This document shows, piece by piece, positions 45,058 through 53,652 of a stretch of 64,000 bases of DNA. The notes under the pieces are model-generated. The model saw nothing but the letters and a program-made list of their open reading frames with translations, did not search any database and had not been told where the DNA came from. A program made the translations under genes and the position numbers. The stretch is from Runella rosea (GTDB lineage Bacteria; Bacteroidota; Bacteroidia; Cytophagales; Spirosomataceae): NCBI RefSeq assembly GCF_003325355.1, contig NZ_CP030850.1, positions 4,333,501 to 4,397,500 of the forward strand, in the 5' to 3' direction. The first letter of the stretch is position 1. Every line of letters begins with the position of its first letter.

Positions 45058-45154
45058 GATAAACGATTGAGGTTTAAGAAATAGACAATCAATATATCTA
45101 TATTTAGTAAGTCATTTCGTACTATCGCAACGAAATTTTAAGAGAGAAATTTTT

Positions 45155-45170
45155 TAACTTTACAAAGTTA
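45155..45170. promoter_or_regulatory. Palindrome carrying divergent -7 elements
   Basis: TAACTTT-AC-AAAGTTA. Read on the minus strand it gives TAACTTTG (45170-45163), a perfect -7 element for the oxidoreductase unit; on the plus strand TAACTTTA (45155-45162), one base off, for the GntR gene. One binding event could therefore control both directions. Confidence 0.45.
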
Positions 45171-45178
45171 GTTAAAAA

Positions 45179-45187
45179 TTGTTTACA
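45179..45187. promoter_or_regulatory. GntR-like site upstream of the regulator gene
   Basis: TTGTTTACA, identical to nine bases of the left site upstream of susC (46015-46023). It lies 28 bases before the regulator start codon and fits autoregulation. Confidence 0.45.
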
Positions 45188-45214
45188 TTTTTGCCTAAAA
45201 TTAGATTACAAAAA

Positions 45215-45853
45215 ATGAAAATAGACTCGCTTGCCAATAAAGTATACAGTGAACTTAGAAAAAAAATCCTGTCGAATCAACTGGTGTCTGGCACGAGGCT
45301 TAAAGAAGATATCTGGGCTAAACGACTGGATGTAAACCGAATGGCAGTACGCGAGGCCTTGACGAGGCTTTTGGGGGAGCAGTTGATTGAAACTGGCGAA
45401 AAAGGCGGCTATTTTGTGAAATCAATGAGTGTAGAAGATGTACGGCAAATACGTGAATTGCGGGAGATTCTTGAATTAGGGGCTATTCGGTTAGCGATTC
45501 AGAAAATTGACGAAAAAGGAATTCAGAAGTTGGAGGAGATATGTAATGATTTTACCTCAATGGTGGAGCGTGGATATTTTGGAGGTGCCTGTGAGGCAGA
45601 TGTTAAGTTTCATGAAACCCTCATAGATACGGCACAGAATGATAAACTGAAGGATATTTACGAAATAAGCAACATTCCGCTCTTCCATCAGAAGCTCGGA
45701 AAGTCGCAAACGCACATGGATGATTATGAACTGACAGACCAAGAGCATCGGCAGTTACTGAAGGCAATCAAAGAAAAGGACGTTAAACTTGCTGAGGAAA
45801 CGCTTACCAAGCACCTTCTTCGCGGTGAAGTAGAGGCGCTGGAGTTGGATTAA
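45215..45853 (+). CDS. GntR-family regulator, FadR/FCD type
   Basis: A 212-residue regulator from the ATG at 45215 (MKIDSLANKV). Winged helix at residues 1-70 (GTRLKEDIWAKRLDVNRMAVREALTRL, ETGEKGGYFVK) and an FCD ligand domain at about 78-205 with the metal-site pattern D-x(3)-H in EADVKFHETL, His in QEHRQLL and His in TKHLLRGE. FCD regulators sense small organic acids and sugar acids. It stands between the exported-enzyme unit and the susCD operon and has candidate sites before itself and before susC. It ends with its own strong terminator. Confidence 0.9.
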   Translation: MKIDSLANKVYSELRKKILSNQLVSGTRLKEDIWAKRLDVNRMAVREALTRLLGEQLIETGEKGGYFVKSMSVEDVRQIRELREILELGAIRLAIQKIDEKGIQKLEEICNDFTSMVERGYFGGACEADVKFHETLIDTAQNDKLKDIYEISNIPLFHQKLGKSQTHMDDYELTDQEHRQLLKAIKEKDVKLAEETLTKHLLRGEVEALELD

Positions 45854-45884
45854 TTTGTCTTTCATTTCAACGTTGGGTTGACTC

Positions 45885-45928
45885 ACCCGCGATGCTGAAG
45901 CTATTTCAGCGTCGCGGGTTTTTCTTTT
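45885..45928 (+). terminator. Terminator of the GntR gene
   Basis: ACCCGCGATGCTGAA (45885-45899) pairs with 45905-45919, one wobble pair, then a T-rich run. Confidence 0.9.
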
Positions 45929-46013
45929 GTAATGATATGTGACCAGGGTATAAAGGTAATTGTTGGGGATCTCTGAATTTTTGGTATTTACAAAAAAAAT
46001 AACAACAACTTTT

Positions 46014-46048
46014 TTTGTTTACAAAAATATAGTTTCTTTGTAAACAAA
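46014..46048. promoter_or_regulatory. Paired GntR-like operators before susC
   Basis: TTTGTTTACAAA (46014-46025) and its exact complement TTTGTAAACAAA (46037-46048), 11 bases apart. Each is itself palindromic (TTTGT-NN-ACAAA) and fits the FadR-group operator pattern T-N-G-T-N(2-3)-A-C-N-A. Centres are 23 bases apart, about two helical turns, which would place two dimers on one face of the DNA. Confidence 0.6.
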
Positions 46049-46188
46049 TTCTCCAACTATTCATTGGTTATCGTGATCGGATTATCTAATGCATTTTGGT
46101 GGATTTGCCAAGAATAATCAACTCACTAAAATTACATTCGCACAAACCCTATTCACTAGTAACTCTTTCCTTAAACAACATTCTACAC

Positions 46189-49100
46189 ATGAACAACTTT
46201 TTCCTACTCCGAAAAAAAGGGGTAAGTATGCTATTGCTTTGCTTGCTTACGTCCATTGCGGTGTACGCTCAAACCTCCATAACGGGGAAAGTGGTGGGTT
46301 CTGATGACTCGCAACCCATCGCGGGCGCTACTGTTTTAATCAAAGGAAATACGACTAACGGAGCCATTACGGCCGCCGATGGTACCTTTAAATTATCTGC
46401 GAGTCCGAATGCGGTATTGGTCGTTTCGTACATTGGGTACCAGCTTCAGGAGATTCCCGTGGGTAACCAAACAACCTTTAACATCTCCTTGATTCCATCG
46501 AGCACTACGCTCGGCGAAGTGGTTGTGACGGGATATTCGTCGGAACGAAAAAAGGATATTACAGGCTCCGTATCGGTCGTTGATGTGAAAGCACTGAAGT
46601 CAATACCTGCGGGATCGGCGGTGCAAGCCCTTCAGGGCCAAGCAGCTGGTGTAACGGTGCTTAGTTCGGGAGCGCCGGGAAGTCCGAGCAATATTTTTGT
46701 GCGGGGTATCACGTCTTTCGGAAATACCCAGCCCTTAGTATTGGTAGACGGAGTACAGGCCGAACTCAATGATGTAAGTGCCGACGACGTTGAGTCTATC
46801 CAAGTGCTGAAAGATGCAGGGGCGGCAGCCATTTACGGGGTGCGTGGTTCTAACGGCGTAATTGTAGTGACCACCAAAAAAGGTAAGTCAGGACAACCGA
46901 CGATATCGTACGACGCCTACTATGGCAATCAACAGCCGTTGTCGGGGAATGTCTTTAATTTGCTCAATTCGCAGGATTTTGCCCGTTTGACCAAAGTAGC
47001 TTATCCAAGCACGGGCCTGTTTCAAAACGGTCTTCCTGACTTTACGTATAGAGGCCCGGGTGCTACGGGCGTGGGCAATGCTGGCAGTCCTGCCGTTGAC
47101 CCTTCCAAGTATAACTTTGATGCCGCCAACCCTGGGGCCAATTACCTGATTCAATCGGTTAATAAAACAGGCACCGATTGGTTTCATGAATTGTTTAAAA
47201 ATGCACCCATGACGAGTCATAACCTAACCGCAAGTGGCGGGACTGACAAGTCCAACTATATGGTTTCTTTGGGATATTTCAACCAACAGGGTACGATGCT
47301 GAAAAGCTATTTGGAGCGTTATTCGGCCAGAATAAATACGCAGTTTAAGGTTAAAAACAACGTTCGGATTGGCGAAAATCTGTATATTTTCTACAAGAAA
47401 AATCCTGGTTTTGATAACTTAAGTACTGGAAACCCCATCGCTTGGACGTACCGCGCCATGCCGACGATTCCCGTCTATGACATCAAAGGTAACTTCGCTG
47501 GAACCTTCGCTGGACCCGAGTTGGGAAGCTCTTCCAACCCCGTAGCGGTGCAGATGAACACCGTTAATAACAAAACCAACGCGTGGAATGCTGTAGGGAA
47601 TGTGTTTGCAGAAGTGGATTTTCTAAAGCATTTTACGGCCCGCACCAGTTTTGGTGGAAGTATTGATAATCAGTACGCTACCAACTTTACGTTTACCCCT
47701 TACAACAACTCCGAAGGTAATACCAACCCCAATTCTTTCTCGGAAATTGCGCTGTACAACAGCAATACCATGTGGACGAACACGCTTTCGTACACCAATG
47801 CATTTGGCAAACATAACCTGAAAGTAATCGTCGGTTCGGAAGCTATCCGTAACTATGGACGCTACCTGATTGGATCGGCCAGTCGACTGTTTTCCACCAA
47901 TTTTGATTACCTGAGCCTTTCCAACGGAACCACCAATATTACCAACGCTAGCAGCGCGTACAACAATACGCTGTTCTCGGTTTTCAGTCGTTTGGATTAC
48001 GCTTACAACGACAAATATTTAGTAGGCGTCACGGTTCGTCGTGATGGTTCGTCGCGCTTTGGGTCTAATCGCCGTTACGGAACCTTCCCTTCGGTATCTC
48101 TGGGCTGGCGCTTGTCGGGCGAAGAGTTTTTGAAGGATGTGACTTGGTTGAATGAGTTGAAACTGAGAGCCAGTTACGGTGTATTGGGTTCTCAAAACAA
48201 CGTAAGTCCGCAAAATGCCTACACGCTCTTTGGCGGCACGTTTGCCAATTCTTATTATGACATTGGCGGAAATGCTTCACTGGCACAGGGTTTTGCCCAA
48301 ACCAGCATCGGAAACCCAAATACGGGATGGGAAGAAAACATCGTGACCAACGCTGGTTTGGACGCGACGATTTTGAACAACAAACTGGACGTTTCGTTTG
48401 AGTATTACCAAAAATCCATCAACGGACTGTTGTTTACCCAACCTCTTCCGGCCACGGCGGGCGGTGCCACGGCTCCAACGGTCAACATTGGCGATATTCA
48501 AAATAAAGGGGTGGATTTGGCACTGAACTACCGTCAAACCATCAATCCAAGTCTTAAATTTAATATCGGAGCCAACATCACTACCTACAAAAACGAAGTG
48601 GTGAACATTCCAGGACCAGGCTATTTTGACGGTGCCAATACTCAAAACTTAGGAAACGTCGTCAGAAATCAGGTGGGTCAGCCTGTGAGCTCTTATTTTG
48701 GGTATCAAGTGCTCGGTATTTTCAAAAACGATGCCGAAGTAACGGCGTCACCTACGCAAAGCGGCGCAGCTCCTGGTCGTTTTAAGTATGCCGATATCAA
48801 CGGCGACAATAAAATTGACGCCACCGACCGTACATTCCTCGGTAGCCCTAATCCTGATTTTACCTATGGTATCAATTTGGGCGTAACCTACCGCAATTTT
48901 GATTTTTCTACGATTTTGTATGGCTCACAGGGGAATGAAATTTACAATACCATCCGATCATTTACCCACTTTTTCAGTACCTACGTAGGGGCCAAAAGCA
49001 ACGACCTGCTCAACGCCTGGACACCCGAAAACCCGAACAGTTCGATTCCTAAAATTGAGTCAACGGGTTCGTTCAGTTCTTCGGGAGTTTCCAATTCTTT

Positions 49101-49353
49101 TTACGTAGAAAACGGTTCCTTCCTCAAAATGCGCTCGTTGATGATCGGTTACACGGTGCAACCGGCCGTTCTGAAAAAATTCGGAATGAGCAAGCTGCGG
49201 GTGTACGCACAAGGAGCCAATTTGTTTACATTGACCAAATACACTGGCCTAGACCCTGAATTGAGCGGAAACAGTTCGGCGTTTGGGATTGATTACGCCA
49301 ATTATCCCAACAATCAGAAGAACTTCATCCTTGGACTTAATCTCTCCTTCTAA
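46189..49353 (+). CDS. SusC/RagA-type TonB-dependent outer-membrane transporter
   Basis: A 1054-residue outer-membrane protein. The ATG at 46189 begins a signal peptide ending near VYAQ; the frame is open upstream but not signal-like. Order of parts: carboxypeptidase-regulatory-like domain (TGKVVGSDDSQPIAGATVLIKGN), plug domain with GEVVVTGYSSERKKDITGSV, ALQGQAAGVTV, LVLVDGVQAELNDVSADDVES and AIYGVRGSNGVIVVTTKKG, and a 22-strand barrel ending in KNFILGLNLSF. It imports glycan pieces together with the SusD partner, powered by TonB/ExbBD. Starts 14 bases before susD. Expression is probably controlled through the paired GntR-like sites. Confidence 0.95.
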   Translation: MNNFFLLRKKGVSMLLLCLLTSIAVYAQTSITGKVVGSDDSQPIAGATVLIKGNTTNGAITAADGTFKLSASPNAVLVVSYIGYQLQEIPVGNQTTFNISLIPSSTTLGEVVVTGYSSERKKDITGSVSVVDVKALKSIPAGSAVQALQGQAAGVTVLSSGAPGSPSNIFVRGITSFGNTQPLVLVDGVQAELNDVSADDVESIQVLKDAGAAAIYGVRGSNGVIVVTTKKGKSGQPTISYDAYYGNQQPLSGNVFNLLNSQDFARLTKVAYPSTGLFQNGLPDFTYRGPGATGVGNAGSPAVDPSKYNFDAANPGANYLIQSVNKTGTDWFHELFKNAPMTSHNLTASGGTDKSNYMVSLGYFNQQGTMLKSYLERYSARINTQFKVKNNVRIGENLYIFYKKNPGFDNLSTGNPIAWTYRAMPTIPVYDIKGNFAGTFAGPELGSSSNPVAVQMNTVNNKTNAWNAVGNVFAEVDFLKHFTARTSFGGSIDNQYATNFTFTPYNNSEGNTNPNSFSEIALYNSNTMWTNTLSYTNAFGKHNLKVIVGSEAIRNYGRYLIGSASRLFSTNFDYLSLSNGTTNITNASSAYNNTLFSVFSRLDYAYNDKYLVGVTVRRDGSSRFGSNRRYGTFPSVSLGWRLSGEEFLKDVTWLNELKLRASYGVLGSQNNVSPQNAYTLFGGTFANSYYDIGGNASLAQGFAQTSIGNPNTGWEENIVTNAGLDATILNNKLDVSFEYYQKSINGLLFTQPLPATAGGATAPTVNIGDIQNKGVDLALNYRQTINPSLKFNIGANITTYKNEVVNIPGPGYFDGANTQNLGNVVRNQVGQPVSSYFGYQVLGIFKNDAEVTASPTQSGAAPGRFKYADINGDNKIDATDRTFLGSPNPDFTYGINLGVTYRNFDFSTILYGSQGNEIYNTIRSFTHFFSTYVGAKSNDLLNAWTPENPNSSIPKIESTGSFSSSGVSNSFYVENGSFLKMRSLMIGYTVQPAVLKKFGMSKLRVYAQGANLFTLTKYTGLDPELSGNSSAFGIDYANYPNNQKNFILGLNLSF

Positions 49354-49367
49354 AAATCCTGACTCAC

Positions 49368-51155
49368 ATGAAACGATTTAATTATTTTTTATTCATAGCC
49401 TGTTTGGCGTTGGTCACGACCACCAACTCCTGCAAAGAAGATTACCTCGAGATCGGAGCGTTGGGCTCTACGAGTGAAGCAACCCTGACCAACAAAGCAG
49501 GTGTAAAAGGTCTCCTGACGGGGGCGTATTCGCTGCTCGACGGTTGGGGTGTGCCCAATACAACCTACTATTTTGTGGGGGTTAGCAACTGGATTTTTGG
49601 TGGAGTAACCTCCGACGACGCCCACACTGGTACGCAGGCTTCGGCTTTGCCGCCGATGGAAGCCGTTGAAAGTTACAACTACGATGCGTCCATGTTGCCG
49701 TTCAACAATAAATGGATAGTGTTGTACGCGGGAGTTCAGCGTGCCAACGACGTGTTGCGTGTTTTAGCCAAAACGACCGACGTATCGATGTCGGCCGAAG
49801 AAGCCAAACAATTCAAAGCTGAAGCGATATTTTTGCGCGCAGTGTATCATTTGGAAGCAGCCAAAATGTGGGAAAATGTGCCGTATTTGGATGAAAACGT
49901 CAGTTATTCCAATGGGAACTATAACGTAAGCAACGCAACGCCCGTATGGCCGAAGATTGAAGCGGATTTCAAATTTGCCGCTGAAAACCTAAGTGCCACC
50001 AAAACGGAAGTGGGCCGGGCCAATAGCTGGGCAGCAAAAGCATTTTTGGCCAAAACCTATTTGTTCCAAGACAAATACACCGACGCCAAACCGATATTGG
50101 AAGAAATCATTGCCAATGGCGTGACGTCTTCGGGTGCAAAGTACGCATTGGTTAACTATGCCGACAATTTCAACCCTTCCAAAAAGAACGGCCCCGAGTC
50201 AGTTTTTGCGGTGCAGATGTCCATTGCAGAATCGTTCCAAAACGGCAACTACGGCGATGCACTCAACTTCCCGATGGGTGGCCCCGCTACCTGCTGCGGC
50301 GCGTACCAACCTTCTTTCAGCTTGGTCAATTCCTTTAAAACCGACGCCGAAACGGGTTTGCCGTTGATTGATACCTTCAATGATTCAGATGTTAAAAATG
50401 ATCAGGGCATTGAGAGCAGCACGCCGTTTGCACCTTATACGGGTACGTTGGATGCGCGCCTTGACTGGACCGTTGGGCGTCGCGGAATTCCGTATTTAGA
50501 TTGGGGCTTGCACCCAGGCAAGGCGTGGATTCGCGTTCAGGCGGTGGCAGGGCCGTACAGCCCTATCAAAAACATATATTACCAAGCGGCGGCGGCGACA
50601 ACCTCGTTTTCTTCGCGTTGGACTTCCAACAATTACAACATGATTCGTTTTGCGGATGTGCTGCTGTGGGCAGCGGAAGTGGAAGTGGAAATCGGAAGTT
50701 TGGCAAAAGCGCAGGAATATGTGAACCGAGTACGCGCCCGGGCGGCCAATCCTGCGGGTTGGGTGAAAAAATACGTGGACAACACCAGTCCATTGAAAGG
50801 TTTTACCAACGAGCCGGCGGCAAATTACAAAGTAGGTTTATATACTACAGAATTTATGGCCAAAGGCAAGGAGTTTGCCCGCGAAGCGGTTCGTTTTGAA
50901 CGCAAAATCGAATTTGGCATGGAAGGTCATCGCTTCTTTGACCTGCGCCGTTGGGACAATGGAACGGGCTACATGGCCAACACCCTGAATGCGTATGTGA
51001 AACACGAAACATCTATTCCAGGCTACGACTTTACGTACATGAAAGGGGCTACGTTTAAGAAAGGAAAAAGCGAGCTGTACCCAATTCCTCAGGCACAAAT
51101 TGATCTGAGTGTGGTAGATGGTACTTCGGTCCTGAAGCAGAATCCAAATTATTAG
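49368..51155 (+). CDS. SusD/RagB-type substrate-binding lipoprotein
   Basis: A 595-residue surface lipoprotein. The signal peptide ends TTTNSCKEDYLE (lipid Cys near residue 22). SusD family features are the N-terminal helical TPR part (EAIFLRAVYHLEAAKMWENVPYLDE) and the C-terminal FERKIEFGMEGHRFFDLRRW, with LYPIPQAQIDLS at the very end. It closes over the SusC barrel and binds the glycan. No TonB energy part. A long hairpin follows in the gap before the creatininase gene. Confidence 0.95.
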   Translation: MKRFNYFLFIACLALVTTTNSCKEDYLEIGALGSTSEATLTNKAGVKGLLTGAYSLLDGWGVPNTTYYFVGVSNWIFGGVTSDDAHTGTQASALPPMEAVESYNYDASMLPFNNKWIVLYAGVQRANDVLRVLAKTTDVSMSAEEAKQFKAEAIFLRAVYHLEAAKMWENVPYLDENVSYSNGNYNVSNATPVWPKIEADFKFAAENLSATKTEVGRANSWAAKAFLAKTYLFQDKYTDAKPILEEIIANGVTSSGAKYALVNYADNFNPSKKNGPESVFAVQMSIAESFQNGNYGDALNFPMGGPATCCGAYQPSFSLVNSFKTDAETGLPLIDTFNDSDVKNDQGIESSTPFAPYTGTLDARLDWTVGRRGIPYLDWGLHPGKAWIRVQAVAGPYSPIKNIYYQAAAATTSFSSRWTSNNYNMIRFADVLLWAAEVEVEIGSLAKAQEYVNRVRARAANPAGWVKKYVDNTSPLKGFTNEPAANYKVGLYTTEFMAKGKEFAREAVRFERKIEFGMEGHRFFDLRRWDNGTGYMANTLNAYVKHETSIPGYDFTYMKGATFKKGKSELYPIPQAQIDLSVVDGTSVLKQNPNY

Positions 51156-51199
51156 GTTATAGATAAATGAACAGTTAGTATTCACACCAGTTATTAGGA

Positions 51200-51250
51200 T
51201 TCTTTGTCATTCCCGATTTGGAAGAAATCCTTTTTCGGAATGGCAAAGAA
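51200..51250 (+). terminator. Hairpin after susD, probable attenuator
   Basis: TTCTTTGTCATTCC (51200-51213) pairs with GGAATGGCAAAGAA (51237-51250), one mismatch, with an inner stem GATTT/AAATC. No T run, so partial termination or mRNA end protection is more likely than a full stop, giving more susCD than downstream mRNA. Confidence 0.6.
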
Positions 51251-51296
51251 ATTATCAAAAAAAACTATATTTAGTGCGTTCCTAAACTTATAAAGT

Positions 51297-52088
51297 ATGT
51301 TGTTTTATGCCTCCACCTACGCTGACCTCAATCAGGCAGCAAAAGACAAAATAATAATTTTACCTCTGGGAGCCATAGAACAGCACGGACCACATTTGTC
51401 GGTGTCGACCGATACCGATATAGTCACTCAAGTCGCTCAGCAGATAGAAAAAATTTTACCCGAGGTAGTGTTGCTTTGCCCGACTTTGCCTTTTGGGTCA
51501 AGTCATCATCATTTGTCTTTTGGAGGCACCATCAGCATTGCCCCCGAATTGTATACACAAGTACTGATTGATTTGATAAATTCATTGGTAATCAGCGGAT
51601 TCAAAAAAATCATTTTACTCAACGGTCACGGAGGAAATATTACACCTGCGAAACAGGCATTGGCGGTGTTGAGCAAACGTTTTGATGTGAGTCATCAGCC
51701 AACAATTGCATTAGCAACGTATTGGGAAGTGGGCGGAAAAGCCTTTGCGGGAGAGCCTCCGATGCAAAGCTCTGCGCTTAGTCATGCCTGTGAATATGAG
51801 ACCAGTATGATGCTGCATCTTTTTGCGGATAAGGTATGGATGGACCGAGTGGAGCGCGCTCAACGGCCCGAAAGCAACGGATATATTCCGTGGGAAGACG
51901 ACGAGCCTTACCGAGGAGTAACGGTCTTTAAGCAAACGGAATTTATTTCGAGCAACGGCAGCAGCGGTGAGCCGCAACTCGGCACGGCCGAAAAAGGCAA
52001 GCACTTAGTTGACCACGCCGTGAAAGCTCTGGTGACCTTTATCGAATCATTTAAAAATTGGCCTTTGTCGGAGCGGTTGCAAGTATAA
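51297..52088 (+). CDS. Creatininase-family amidohydrolase
   Basis: A 263-residue cytosolic metal hydrolase. Family residues are ILPLGAIEQHGPHLSVSTDTDI (about residues 21-42; Glu28, His30, Asp metal ligands), PFGSSHHHLSFGGT and LLNGHGGN. Creatininase relatives open cyclic amides or cleave amides in formamide and sugar-lactam compounds. In this operon it could hydrolyse an amide or lactam of the imported sugar; this is inference. The second metal ligand cluster is intact. Confidence 0.9.
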   Translation: MLFYASTYADLNQAAKDKIIILPLGAIEQHGPHLSVSTDTDIVTQVAQQIEKILPEVVLLCPTLPFGSSHHHLSFGGTISIAPELYTQVLIDLINSLVISGFKKIILLNGHGGNITPAKQALAVLSKRFDVSHQPTIALATYWEVGGKAFAGEPPMQSSALSHACEYETSMMLHLFADKVWMDRVERAQRPESNGYIPWEDDEPYRGVTVFKQTEFISSNGSSGEPQLGTAEKGKHLVDHAVKALVTFIESFKNWPLSERLQV

Positions 52089-52094
52089 AAAATT

Positions 52095-52170
52095 CACTCA
52101 GAGCCGCAGAGGTGCAAAGAGTCTGCTTAAAGCACACTGCATCTCTGCTCCTTAGCCACTTTGTGTGAGT
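52095..52170. repeat. CACAGAG-type intergenic repeat, copy E
   Basis: CACTCAGAGCCGCAGAGGTGC at the left and CCACTTTGTGTGAGT at the right form an imperfect inverted pair. It lies between the creatininase and RidA genes of the same operon. Confidence 0.5.
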
Positions 52171-52184
52171 AAAACCATATAATT

Positions 52185-52577
52185 ATGTCAAAGAAAATCG
52201 AAATAAAACATCCTGACAAAGCTGCCAATACGGGGGCTTATTCGGCGGGCGTATTGGTAGGTGAGTGGCTGTTTATCAGCGGACAAGGCCCGTTGGACTT
52301 GACTACGGGCGAAGTCATTCACGGCACCATTGAAGAAGAAACGTTGCTGACGTTGTCGCACATTCAAAAAGTGGTGGAAGCCGCCGGAGGAACGATTGAT
52401 GATATAGTCAAATGCACGACTCATTTGGAAAATATCAACGATTTTGACCGATACGATGCCGCTTACGCCTCCTTTTTTAAGGGCGTTAAACCCGCCCGAA
52501 CCACGGTGCAGTCAGTGTTGTCGGATGGAATAAAGATTGAAATTGACGCAATTGCGATTATTTCTAAAAAAGGGTAG
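52185..52577 (+). CDS. RidA family (reactive imine) deaminase
   Basis: A 130-residue protein with the Rid/YjgF fold: NTGAYSAGVLVGEWLFISGQGPLD, IDDIVKCTTHLENINDFDRYDAAY and PARTTVQSVL, the last with the Arg that binds the enamine carboxylate. RidA proteins hydrolyse reactive imines and enamines, e.g. those set free by amino-acid or amino-sugar dehydratases. That suits an operon with a dehydratase acting on an aminated substrate. Full length for the family. Confidence 0.92.
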   Translation: MSKKIEIKHPDKAANTGAYSAGVLVGEWLFISGQGPLDLTTGEVIHGTIEEETLLTLSHIQKVVEAAGGTIDDIVKCTTHLENINDFDRYDAAYASFFKGVKPARTTVQSVLSDGIKIEIDAIAIISKKG

Positions 52578-52590
52578 GGGGGACAGAGAG

Positions 52591-52678
52591 AACCACAAAG
52601 GTTTCTCAGAGTTACACAAAGTTTTAAGTTGTATTACTCTGTGAAACTCCTTTCAAATCTCTGAGCAACTCTGTGTAA
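52591..52678. repeat. CACAGAG-type intergenic repeat, copy F
   Basis: Successive units AACCACAAAGG, CTCAGAGTTACACAAAG on the left are answered by CTCTGTGAAACTCC and CTGAGCAACTCTGTG on the right. Between RidA and dehydrogenase genes. Confidence 0.55.
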
Positions 52679-52689
52679 AAAAGTTTAGT

Positions 52690-53652
52690 ATGAATCAAAA
52701 AATACGCATCGGTACGGTCGGTTTGGGCTTGATGGGCAGCAGCATTGCCACCTGTATTTTGGCGGCGGGGCATGAGGTAACGTCATTGGTAAAAGAGATG
52801 GCCATTGCGGATGAAGCCCGCCATCGAATCCAGGGCTTTCTGCAACAACTTTACGATGAAGGGATTTTAACGGAAACGCCCGAAGACGTTTTGGAACGTC
52901 ACATCATTACGGATAACGTGGCGCACCTGCACGACCATGAAGTGGTGATTGAATCCATTACTGAAAATATCGACGAGAAAAAAAGCGTCTATCACAAACT
53001 CGAAACGGTGCTTTCGCCCACGGCGATTATCGGCAGCAATACCTCGGCGATTCCCGTTACGGTGCTGCAAAGCGGGCTCCAACATCCCGAGCGAGTTTTG
53101 GGGATTCATTGGGCCGAACCGGCCCACATTACGCGGTTTATGGAAGTGATTTGCGGCAATGAGTCAGACGTACAGTACGCCTACCAAATCGTGGCTTTGG
53201 CCGAAAGCTGGGGCAAAGAACCTTCGTTGCTCAAAAAAGACATTCGCGGCTTTATCACCAATCGTATCATGTACGCCATGCTGCGTGAAGCATTTCATTT
53301 GGTGGAAAACGGCTACGCCACCATGGAAGACGTGGACCGCTCACTGCGCAATGATCTGGGTTATTGGATTACGTTTGCGGGACCGTTCCGCTTCATGGAT
53401 TTGACGGGCATTCCCGCGTATCTCACTGTGATGAAAGACCTGTTTCCCGAACTTAGTAATGCCACTCAAGCTCCGAAATACATGGAAGAGTTGGTTGCCT
53501 CTGGAGCCAAGGGTGTTAGCAATGCCCAAGGCTTTTATCCCTATACTTCCCAAAGCGCTGAGCATTGGGAAGAACAATTCATTGAGTTTAGCTATGATAT
53601 CCGAAAATTGGCGAAAAAGTACTCACAAAACACCTCAGAAGACCAGAAATGA
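52690..53652 (+). CDS. 3-hydroxyacyl-CoA dehydrogenase-type NAD oxidoreductase
   Basis: A 320-residue cytosolic NAD enzyme of the 6-phosphogluconate/hydroxyacyl-CoA dehydrogenase group. The NAD motif is GLGLMG (residues 11-16); IIGSNTSAIPVT carries the conserved Ser-Asn and GIHWAEPAHIT holds the catalytic His. The C-terminal helical domain (about 185-300) has GFITNRIMYAMLREAFHLVENGYATMEDVDRSL. Relatives of this size include L-gulonate and carnitine dehydrogenases, so a sugar acid is as likely a substrate as a CoA ester. Its stop overlaps the next start by four bases (ATGA). Confidence 0.85.
   Translation: MNQKIRIGTVGLGLMGSSIATCILAAGHEVTSLVKEMAIADEARHRIQGFLQQLYDEGILTETPEDVLERHIITDNVAHLHDHEVVIESITENIDEKKSVYHKLETVLSPTAIIGSNTSAIPVTVLQSGLQHPERVLGIHWAEPAHITRFMEVICGNESDVQYAYQIVALAESWGKEPSLLKKDIRGFITNRIMYAMLREAFHLVENGYATMEDVDRSLRNDLGYWITFAGPFRFMDLTGIPAYLTVMKDLFPELSNATQAPKYMEELVASGAKGVSNAQGFYPYTSQSAEHWEEQFIEFSYDIRKLAKKYSQNTSEDQK

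Larger units (their letters stand above)
45854..46188. other. 335-base control region upstream of susC
   Basis: No gene. It carries the GntR terminator (45885-45928), the paired GntR-like sites (46014-46048) with a TATAG stretch between them, and an untranslated leader of about 140 bases to the susC ATG at 46189. Confidence 0.6.

Noticed and set aside
46096-46188. N-terminal extension of the susC gene
   Set aside because: Not signal-like; the signal peptide begins at the ATG at 46189.
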